A stretch of DNA of 64,000 nt from Amoebidium appalachense (lineage: Eukaryota > Ichthyosporea): contig CAVNZM010000005.1 of the NCBI GenBank assembly GCA_963693365.1, forward strand, positions 12,152,001 to 12,216,000. The letters run 5' to 3'. Shown here one piece after another: positions 52,680-64,000 of this stretch (position 1 is its first letter; every line of letters starts with the position of its first letter). The notes under the pieces were generated by a model. The model made no database searches, was not told where the DNA came from, and saw nothing but the letters and a program-made list of their open reading frames with translations. The translations under genes and the position numbers were made by a program.

Positions 52680-52726
<47 letters not shown>

Positions 52727-54739
52727 GGGGAACCCCAACTAATTGATTTCTCCTTGTAGTCTTTATGGTGTCTCGTAGAGAAAGTAAACCCTGATATATA
52801 GTCACCACCCGACATCTATGTACGTGATCATGATATACCGCTGAGGGGATATTCCGAGCAAACCCCCCCCCCCCCATACCTGAGACTGGTTCTCTTTGCC
52901 TCGAGTAAACAGCGTAAACCCCCTTAGATATTTAGATCAAGATATTGTGATCCGGTGCCTTAACTTTCTTTCGGAGCTACCGATGCTAGCCTCTGCTTAC
53001 CCATAATATGTAATAGGGGTGTCATATACTACGATGGCGCTCATTGTTGCCTAGCATGTACATATGTCACTGGCTGCATTTGATTGGCTGTGCTGGAAAA
53101 CGAAGTAGGCCGTCGAATGTGGCTGGGCCTCCGGCAGTGTCCACGCATTAAAAAGTGTGTAAACCCATTTAGATCAACGCGAAGCGGCTCAGTATATCTG
53201 AGATCTGGCGCCAAGCGATTGGCTACAGATCGGTAGAGTCTAGCCAATCATAATGCCGACAGGCACTTGAAGTTGAAACTATTAGTCACCCTGAGTGCTG
53301 TCTCCCTGCGGCCTCTTCTTCTTCTTTTTATTTATTTATTTATTTATTTATTTATTTTTTTATGTTGCCGCATGGTTACTCGTCAGTCTTCACTGTGCAG
53401 ATTGTGCTATGTTTTAATTCTCAAACATTCCAATCAGATCTGCCTAGATCTTCAGTAGATCTCCTTCGTTTTCCCATACTATGGTGTGACACGTGTCGGT
53501 TTGGTGGAGCCACTGAGATAAGTTAACGTCAGTATCGAGTATTCTCGTTGCGTGACACATGTGGCAATAAGATAGCTATTCGCGGGGGTATAATACATGA
53601 GCACAGTTTGCAATAGGTTTACTTCGATTCTTTGGCACATTTCGATTCTTTGGCTTGTTCAACGTCATCGATGCTGACTGTGCACCTCTATTTCCGTTGC
53701 AATACACGATCCTGTACATAAAGAATGGAAACCCAACATCAGGTACCGCTTGCATATTGATACTCAGATTCAGGTATCCGCATGCAAGTTTTGCTGACCA
53801 TCTTCAATCTCATGTTGTAAGGCTACTTCACCTTTCTCTGCTCAAACCCATTACAGAGAACTCGTGGTGATGCCTTGACCGCCATTTCACACACCAGATT
53901 CGCGGAACTTCCGATGAGCCCGTATGATGTGTGTTTGTGCACGAACGAAACTACTCTACCGGGCATTAACTTTTCGATTTTTTGTTTTCCTCGTGGAATT
54001 GAATGGGTCATGTGAAGTATAGGTGGGAACACCGTACAATTTTCTTTGTTACCGTTTTGCTGACTTAGACACTGGCACGTAATGCGTAGATCATCACCTC
54101 AGAGACAGAACGTCTTATAACCAGCACCTTCACCAATTCATCCTGTACGAAGAACCACACTGCACCTTTTGAACTACGTTAACACACACGACCCCCGTTC
54201 CATCAACAAGGTGTCCACATCACTTTCAGCACCATCACATTTTGCACATTTTGCAGATCTACTAGCCAGCCATGGCGAGCACCCTACCCACGCCTCTAAA
54301 TTCAGCGGTGCCATCCCCGCCGCCACCACCCAAGGGACCCACATACGCAGAACCTTGGTGGAAGGCACTAGCTATTTTCTCTTTTACAGCCGCAGTAGCA
54401 ACATTTATATTTCTGTTGTTTGCGCTCTATCCACTTCACAAACATAAGATGTCGGTGTCGCGGCTAGGGACACTTCTGTTTTTCCTTTTGTCTACCGGGG
54501 GATTTATTGTCGACCAGCTCAACAATGGTCGCATATTTTACCTGCCGTATTTCTTGGCCATTCCGGTAAGTTTTGGGGACCCCCCCCCCCTTCCTCCCTC
54601 CCCTCCCCCCCCCCCCCCCCCCCCTTCCCGCAGGCTGCTTCCTCCTCCCTCCTTCCTCCCCCAGGGTCCCCTCCCCCCTTCTTCCGAGGCATTATTTAAC
54701 TCTACCGGTCACCACACACAAGACCTAGCTAAACTTTTT

Positions 54740-54781
<42 letters not shown>

Positions 54782-55307
54782 GGGGGGGGGAGGGGGGGGA
54801 TAGAGGAACAGGTCTTTATAACTATGCACTCAGGTACTCAGTTCAAAACCAAACCACCCATGATAAACTGATATCCAAAAAAACGTTAAATCCATGGTGA
54901 TACGAACAGAAGAGAGTGTCTCCACATGCACACCTTCTGCTTCACAGGGATGATTATGTGCACGGTTGGGCATACTGATATTCGAGCCCCGCTTTAAAAA
55001 AAGTTATCCACACGTGGCATCCACACACCTACCAAGACACACACACACACACACACACACTCACCCTCACACTCACTCACACTCACACACTCACACACAC
55101 ACACGCACACGCACACACACACACACGCACACACACCACAAAACACGCACACACACACTCACACCCATACTCACCCCTTTCAACCTTCCCCTCCTCCCCG
55201 GCCTCCCCCCCTCCCACACACACCCAAAATCCCCCCCCCCACACACACACACACATAATCGTGCCCCATACGCACACGCACCTATGCCCCGCCTCCCTCC
55301 CACCCCC

Positions 55308-55420
<113 letters not shown>

Positions 55421-55935
55421 CCCCCCCCCCCCCCCCCCCCCCCCCACACACACACACCCACGCACACACAGTCATACCCATTCCACTACGTCGACAGCTG
55501 GCTATTCCGGTGTCTTCGTTGGCTGCCAGTCGCCGTTGTCAATGTGCGCCTAGTAGTTGTTTACTATGGCCACCCTACAGGCCGCCCCCCATTCTGGGTG
55601 CGACCAATCAGCATCCAGGGATCCCGCATAGGAATCCCTTTCATGGCTGCTCTGATGGCGGTTCTCTATGTGCCATATATCATCGGGTTTGCCATTGCTA
55701 TGTACTACTCGTATGCCCCCCCTCCCCCCCTCCCCCCCCTCCCCCCCCCCCCCCCCCCCGCCTCTCTCTCCCCCAACCTCTCCCCCAACCTCGGCCACCC
55801 CCACCCCACCTTCTTATCCCCGGGGTTCCAACCCACTTCCTTTTTCCGCTACACACATGCCATGTGCCTGCACATATCCTTCCCTTCCCCTTCGTCATTT
55901 CGCCCTCCTCCCCCCTCCCCCCCTGCCCGCCTGCC

Positions 55936-55977
<42 letters not shown>

Positions 55978-56047
55978 CCGCCGCCGCCGGAGGCCAGAGA
56001 ACGAAACACCTCCACATTTACATGTGCATGCACGTAAACTCGCACAC

Positions 56048-56112
<65 letters not shown>

Positions 56113-57378
56113 GGGGTGCGCATGGACCCACACTCATATCCAACCACCGGCCACCAGTGGTTCACCACACAATTGCGTGTGCAAACAAACAACTTAAGGC
56201 ATGTATCAAGCACACCGCGCGCACGCGCACGCACACACGCACGCACCAGCACATATATAACTTTCATACTTGGCATATTCTATTTCCCTGAAACAGTTTT
56301 TTTTCCTCCCCATTCTGAACACTAGATTGGCAGTATTGCATGATGGTTCGTTCCCTGAACTCTTGCTCTAGAAACCGCAATCGAAAAATTAGATGGGGGA
56401 TGGAAAATGGACTAATAAAGGAGGGAGAAAGTAAAAATGGAGAATGCTAAGCTGACACGATTACCAAAATTACAGGGGTGTCCTTGGGTACACCACCCAC
56501 AGATGCTCAAACTGGGAAATTTCCGGCGAGCCTACGATTTCTTGCTACTTCTCGGGTGTATCCTAATGTGTATCGCCATGATGCAGATCCGCAAATCTCT
56601 GCAAAAGTTAGATCTCGACCAATCAAACCATCTCCTCGTGTTTTTTTCCGCCTTCATCATTTATTACGTAATGGCCGTAATCGTCGAATATGGTCCTCTC
56701 AACGGATGGTGGTATGATGATACTATTCCAGCGTTTATCATGCAATTTATTCACACGGGCGTGAATATTCTTGTGTGTATATTGTGGTATTCGCTCTTTA
56801 GAAAGAGTGTACGCCGCATTGAAAGCGGCTCAAAACCGTCAACCAATTAGCAGCCTCCAAATCACGGGTGCATGCAGGAAGTGATCAACTCGTCTGCCAT
56901 TGGAACGAACACAATGGAGTCATCGGCACCGCTGCAGCATAAGTGGGCACTCCCCCCCCCCCCCCCCCCCCCCCCCTTCTCCCCCCCCCATCCCCCCCCC
57001 CCCCCCCCCCCCACCCACCAAAAAAAAAAAAAAAGAAAGAAAAGAAAAGAAAAGAAAAGAAAGGAAAAGAAAACAAGAGAGAGAAAGAGGGGGGGGGGGG
57101 GGGGGGGAGGGAGAGAGAGAGGGAGGGAGGGGGGAGAGAGAGAGAGAGAGAGGGAGGGAGAGGGAGGGAGAGAGAGGGAGAGAGGGAGAGAGAGAGAGAG
57201 GGAGAGGGAGAGAGAGAGAGAGAAAAGAAAAAACAAAAACAAAAAAAACTACAGGAGCACACACATGAGTGCGCCCGCACATACACAAGCACACGCGCAC
57301 GCACGCATGCGCGCGTGCAAACACACACACACACACACAAACACGCACGCACGCACGCACGCACACCCACACAAACAC

Positions 57379-57456
<78 letters not shown>

Positions 57457-59966
57457 GCCTTCTCCCCTACCTTCCTCCCTTTTAAAGCCATCGACAGACT
57501 ACTACCTTGTTCCCACCTCCCCCCCTCCCCCCCCCCCCCTCTCTCTTCCTCCCTCCAGCCCTCCCTCCTCCCCCCCCCCCCCCCCCCCCGGGACCCCCTT
57601 CGGGGGACCCCAGGACATGAAGTACCAGCCCGCCAAAATATCTCTTATCCAATAGAATCGCGATCTACGATCTAGATAACAGGGTTCGACATTTGGGTTT
57701 CACGGTCGGGTATTTTCCGAGGTTTCGTGACGTCACGCATTTTGGCCTCGCGAAAGGTGGGGGTATTTCCGGGATAAACATACTTTGGATAAATCAGATA
57801 TATTTATGCATACCTATCCGCTAATATGTAAATATATCCTGTAGCTGGCAGCCCGAGCTCGAGAAGCCAAAACACACATGGTTCTGGTGAAAACTCAGTC
57901 TTGTTTTTCACCACGCATGTAACCACCCGCCTACCGCTCTTACCCGCACCATTATAACCAGATACTGCGTATGGTAATAACGCGAAAAGGCAGAAAAAAC
58001 AGGAAGAGAAAAGAAAGAGGGAGTGAGATAGCGAGAGGAAGAATCAGGTGGAAAGAGGGTAGGCTGAGGACATTCAGAAGTAGCGTTGGTGAATCGGGGG
58101 GGAAGAGGGATGGAGGGAGGGGGGGGAAAGAAAGCATAAAGAGGGTGACCATCAGGTAGCCTAACTAAATGAAAACAAAAACGAAGAGACAATTCCTCCA
58201 TACGACAAGCAGCAGACGACAATCCAAACATACTGATTAAGGGAGGCACAAACCGAGTACGAAACAAAGTGCGTAGCGCAGTACCCTGAAAATCGTCGAA
58301 CTCGTTCAGCGCCATTGCCGCCTCGCGAGGTGGGGCGCAGGCCAATAGCGGAAGTCCATATTCGAAAGTCGGCCGTAAAAAAGTTTTATAGTAGAGAAGA
58401 AGGTTCGCAGGATGGATCACAGACTCCTGTTGAAACATATTTGACACGATGTGAAGCTTACCCTTCGCACGAGCGATCCGTGCCGTGAGGAGCTTGCGGA
58501 AATCAATACCCCGTGCAGTAAAAGGAATACCCAAATTGTCATAGGTGCTCTGAACAGGAATAGGGAGGCCGGCCAATCGAAAGGAAGTGTTCTTCGAAAA
58601 AGTAGCACACTTTGCAATTCCGACTGTCATGAGGTTCTCGGTGCACCATTGATCCACCTGACGAAGCATCTGGTGCATGACATCTTCGGTTAAGGAACAA
58701 AGAACAATATCATCCGCAAAAAGGAGACCCGGTACACGGCGGGTATGCAGTTGGCCAAAGGGTTCGAGGGCGCAGGCTAAATCGTCAATGAAAACGTCAA
58801 ACAACAACGGACTCAGGAGGGACCCCTGCAGAAGACCCCGGGAACGGGAAAACCCGGGTGTTAATGTTCCATTGACCGCCGCTCGTCCGCGAGTGGTATC
58901 GAACAACGCTTGCAGAAGACGGCCAAAGGGGGCTGGTAAGCCCCGCATAGCCAGCTTATGCCATAACAAACCAGTGGGTACGGTGTCGTAGGCGTTCTTA
59001 AGGTCGATGAAGACAACGTGTACATGTAGGTAACTTCACAGAGGCAGCCAGGCAGACATATATAGACACAAAAACCTTGTATGTATACCCTATAACCCTT
59101 GTGTACCCCATAGTACCCTAGTCGCCCAAGGTATTGTACCCCGTCCCTCAGCAAGTGGGGTATTTTGTTTTCGGGGTGGGGTATTTTGTAGGGTATTTGC
59201 TAGATAATTAAGTTTCTAAAGCGAATCGAGCAGACTTGTAGATATTTAGGGAACGGCATTGGTTCTCTTAATTTGCCGAGTATTTGGATATTTGGATCAA
59301 CGCGAAGCGACTCACCAATACATCTGTGGTCTGGGAGGACCGGCCGGTTGACGGTCTGTGTGATGTACGAGGTCCTATTTCCCCCTTTGCCACTTGAAAT
59401 GTTAAAAGAATCGGTATTTATTGTTGGCCATGGCTGGTTTATGCAGGCCTGTAATCTTACATACGAAGGTTCAATATGGGCGTACTTTTCGAAGCAAAAT
59501 GGAAGCCCTCAATGATATGGCATCTGCGGAAGGGGGTTTGTTACGGTTCGTGGCTAAATTTGCGGACACCTATTTTTTCATTAGTTTTCGAACGACACAC
59601 AAAATCAAAGCCGGAAAAACACAGAAAGCTAATTAGGCTCCTATGCAAACAACTGAAAATTTAAAAGTATTGCAGAATAAGGCCCTTTGGCGATGGGGTG
59701 TTTTATTTCACTCTATAGAAATGATAGAAACTCCTAGCAATCTTTAACTACAGCCTGGAAAATTGGCTCTGCAACAATTGGGAGTTGTGGGGGAACGGCC
59801 GGCCCCCCCCCCCCCCCCCCCCCCCCCCCTCCCCTTAGGGGCCTTCGGGCCCATCCCCCTCTCCTTTTTTCCTCGAGCTCAGTCGTCTTTTCGAGGCGAA
59901 TATGCCCGGTGAGGATTGTGTCACCACAACGTGCGCGCACGCCCAGGCACACGCACGTCGCACGTC

Positions 59967-60080
<114 letters not shown>

Positions 60081-60255
60081 ACACACGCACGTGCACGCAC
60101 GCAAGCACACGCACGCATACCGCACACTCACACGTGTACACACACACCGTGGCGCGCGCACTGCGCACACAAATGCGCGCGTGCGTCAGGCATACGCACA
60201 AGCACACGCACGCACACACACAGGCACACACACACGCGCGCGCGCGGGCGCGTGT

Positions 60256-60323
<68 letters not shown>

Positions 60324-60882
60324 CACACCTGCACAGGGTAAACCCGGCACTCATTCATTCAATGCATGGCCCATGATGAGCATGCATGCTGCAGGTATCA
60401 TGCTCTCGCTCGCTCACCTTCGGAATCCTTATGACATGAGATTGAGGAATCAATGAGGATACTGCATCTGCAGGAAGTGTCCATCTTTTGCGCGCATCGT
60501 GCAAGTGTGCAGTAAGATGTTTCGGACATCATACATTTCGGCATACAAGCCTAGCGTCGTTTGTGCATGTTTGAGTTGGGATTTGGGCCGTAAATGTTTG
60601 CGTGCAAGCCCGAAGGGCCGGTAGGTGTACATGTGTGGGCGTGATCATATCCACGTACTACTGTACACTTGCGAACGATTGTGCTTGCCTGGGCGCCTAA
60701 ATACTCATAATCTGTGCCTGAATGCCCCATCATGCATATATATGACGCCGTGCCTGCCGGTTGTGTGTGCGTGTGCATGTGTGATGCAGTGGAGCATTGC
60801 AGCGCAATGGTAGGCACATGGCTTGATATGTGTTGTACATGATAAAAAACACAATTGTATGCCTCAAGTTATGCTGTGGGGA

Positions 60883-60913
<31 letters not shown>

Positions 60914-63900
60914 AGGGGGGGAGGGAGAGGGAGGGAGGGAGGAAAGGCCGGACATAGCGATCAGATCTACACAGTGTAGATTACAGAGTGCGCAGAGCTC
61001 GAGCCCAACATTCTATTCAGAGGTTGTGACATCCTTGTAAGGAAAATGTGTGGCCTCCCCCATGGCTTCCATTCCTTTCTTTCTTTGGCAAAGACTTTTC
61101 TCTTTTTTTTTCGTGGTAGTGGTAGTGGCGTACACGTGTGTGTGTGTGTGTTGAGGGGAGAGGGGGGGGGGGGGGGGGGGGGAGGGGGGGGGGGGGGAGA
61201 ATCGTTAGCAACCCCCCACATACCTGGCACTTCAAAGTTCCTGCCAGTGTACACGTACCCGAGCCCGACACCTTCTTCTCTCCTGAATTATTTGCTGAAC
61301 ATTCATATTGCCTCCAACACTACAGAAATGGAGCTTTAATTAAATTGGTTCACGGCGACACATGTGCACCATATCCTTGTACCCCAGACAATCTTCGTTT
61401 CAACAATAATAGTATCTTGTTTCCCGCAACTGTTCGTCTTTGTAATCAATATTACGACCATCACTATCATGTATGTGCAAAAGATTCGGAAGTTGCAGCA
61501 ATCCAGCCAACTTCTGAGTCACATGCCATAGTACAGCTTACGGATTATCTTCCGCTTGACTATGCAGGTTCTCCCCGATGCAGGTAGGAATGCGGATCGC
61601 GAAACGTTCAAGCACAGTACGTCAACCAAACTTAGAAGGATTTCCATGTCTGGTCACTCCTACCTGCTATGTACGTCCACATGTGTTTTATTGCAGCTGG
61701 ATATCATGGTTTTCCAGTTTTAATTGTGGTGGTGAATACAACAATCAACGTTTCAAATGTCCCATACATGCCCGTGGCCACCACGCTAAATCTGCTTTTC
61801 ATACTATAGTGCGCAACAGCTACGCAGTACACATTTCCTAAGTGATAAAATTCTAACTAGGATTCAGCTTCAAATAGAAGTGCTTGCGCGCCTGACAGGA
61901 AAGGTACCTTCAAATCAACATAAAAATAACAGTTACTTGCAGCGCCTGTCGGCTATTACTTTCGCCAAGCAACAAACACACAAAACACACACAAACCCAA
62001 AAACCCACACATACACACAGCACAAACCCGCAGCAAGACGAAAAACACGGGGCACAAAAGACCCGAAGGGAAAACAAAATTTAACACCAGTGAAGCACCG
62101 ATCCTTTGGCCAGACCGTGCTGAGTCTCAGAGCAAGGAACCAAAACAACAACAAGAAAAAACACCTGGCACACTATCAGACCTCAAAACACGAATATTTG
62201 CTCTATTGTGAACGTTAGATGGCATCTGCGCGCACATCAACGATCAGTTCATCTTTCCCTGCCAGTAGTTCTTGAACCTCGGCCACGTCGTTGATTCTTC
62301 GGCCATTCACGGAAACTATGACGTCCCCCAGGCGAAGGCCAGCCATGCCACAGGGGCCGTTTCGCCACACGTATGCCACGACAAGATCACCGCGCTTGCC
62401 ACGGGTTTTCTGGATCTGTATGCTGGATCTGCGTGCTGGATGTGCAGGGAGAACAAGAGTGCGACTGTTTCCTGTTGTCGAAACTCGTTCGAATTCGGCA
62501 GCTGGAGCAACCGAGCTCGAGACAGGTGTGACAGTCAAGCAAAGGGGTTGGCAAGGGCGATGTTCCAGCAGGGTTTTTATGACATCTTCGTGTGTTGCCT
62601 GCTTGTCACTCGGGACTGCCTTGGTGTGCATGATACCCAAAATCTTGTTGCAGAGAGAAGACACTGCAGTTAAGCCGCCGACCATTCTTTTTCAGTTGTC
62701 TTAGGAGGGTGATTGTCGACTGTGGTCAAACTTGGGGCAGATTTGTAGATGTTGAAAAGAGGAAAGGGCAGCGGGGCCCCTTACATCAATCTATCCATCG
62801 TGAGGGAAATCAAGCCATATAATGGCCTTATTCCATTACACAGAGAAAGAGAAGAAACGTGTGTTTTTTTGGAGAAACACAGACGTGTTTGGTAACTGAA
62901 AAGAATGAGCCTTTTACCTACGTACTGGCAGGGTGAAGCCACTTCAACTTGCATTGAGCCAGTTGATCATGCGTCAAGAATGAACGTACGCTAAATGCAT
63001 AGCATGATTTGTAGACTCTTTTCAAAAATGGTAGACTGTTAAACGTGCAAAAGCCTTAAGACTCTACAACGATTCGTAGATAAACCTCTGCATGCTTATG
63101 GTGATTATCAGCTTCGAGTGAGCCCTTGTCCTTTCACCAATCAAACCAGCGCTAGCGACAGGGCTGAAATGACGAACCCTCAGCATCAAACTCTTTACAT
63201 TCATCATTTTTGTGCTAAATATTGTTAGCATAGGCACATTATTGTATCTTCAGACACTTTACGCTATTTATTACCCAGCCTTTTTGGCATATTCCCGACT
63301 CTGTCAGCCTCCTTCAGGTAAACCAGCTACCAGTGCCCAAGTCCGATACCCGCCCCCGCAACTACGTCACTGTGTATAATGACTTCAAGCCAATCATAGG
63401 TTGCTTTCAATGATACCGAATCACCGATACTTTTTGTTGCGCAAAAAGTGATCCATTATATGCCCTATTTATGGTCAAAGGCTTTCTTGAAAATGTGCTC
63501 AAATTATACTTATTAGCTGTATCTCTGTTATTATCCCTCAAAGTGCTAAGATTAATTTATTTTCAATATGAAGATATGTGTAGATTTGATGTCACACTCA
63601 CCTCCAAGTTCCAACACCGCATATGCAATCATGAGCAGGTTGCAAATTTGGATTTTGCCGGTTTCATAATATTCGTGATCGGGTCATATGACTCATGATC
63701 GAAGACTCAGGAATCATCATTAGACCAAGTAACAAATAGTCCTATCTCAATAGAACATCACCAGACGAAATAATGTTTTATATTTAAACAATAAATGCAT
63801 ATATTCAATTATCTTCCGCCATATATACTCATAACATTAGAGCATGTAATACAGCAAGCTCTCCTTGTCGAACCTGGACTTTGAGCCCGATGTCAGAAGT

Positions 63901-64000
63901 TCTGTATGGGTCGACCCGTAAAAGATCCTCACCCGACCCGGAAGTAAATACTCCCCATAGCTCCCGGCCTTGTGAGTGGCTATCTACGCACCATCAACCA

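Overview
The window is nuclear DNA from an unidentified eukaryote, most likely a unicellular one. The evidence is spliced genes with many short exons, a Ty3-type LTR retrotransposon, two LINE fragments, a DDE transposase gene and a very high load of low-complexity DNA: G/C homopolymers up to about 69 bases, (GT/CA)n, (CT)n and (CGCA)n. The taxon cannot be fixed from the sequence. A eukaryotic oligopeptidase B next to an Erf4/GOLGA7 gene fits a protist, and a holozoan is possible but unproven.

Layout. 1-7603 is repeat-rich DNA without a convincing gene; it holds a 21-bp minisatellite and a foldback/MITE-like inverted repeat. 17988-7604 (minus) is an F-box/leucine-rich-repeat (FBXL) gene rebuilt from about 14 short exons, most of whose splice phases agree. 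24740-19272 (minus) is a four-exon oligopeptidase B of 775 residues with a mitochondrial-type N-terminus. 25186-31111 (plus) is a four-exon Erf4/GOLGA7 palmitoyltransferase-subunit homologue, transcribed divergently from the oligopeptidase across 445 bp. 31112-35598 has no recognised gene. 37408-35599 (minus) is a two-exon CXC-domain protein. 40307-38646 (minus) is a DDE-type transposase-like ORF. 40686-49052 is a complete chromovirus-like Ty3 element with essentially identical LTRs and a 5-bp target duplication. 50538-50167 (minus) is the first exon of a signal-peptide protein. 51215-52573 (plus) and about 59030-57908 (minus) are 5'-truncated LINE reverse transcriptases. 54272-56850 (plus) is a polytopic membrane protein gene. 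61209-61841 (plus) is the 3' part of an unknown Cys-containing protein gene. 62685-62215 (minus) is a small PDZ protein. The remainder is low-complexity or unrecognised.

The most unusual feature is intron architecture. In four different genes on both strands, introns carry a long poly(C) run on the sense strand within a few to about 40 bases of the 5' splice site, while (CA)n arrays often run straight into the acceptor AG. A dispersed repeat of about 110-150 bp ending in poly(C) lies in introns, always in sense orientation to its host gene. The genes show no common pathway; the link between them is this shared intron and repeat structure.
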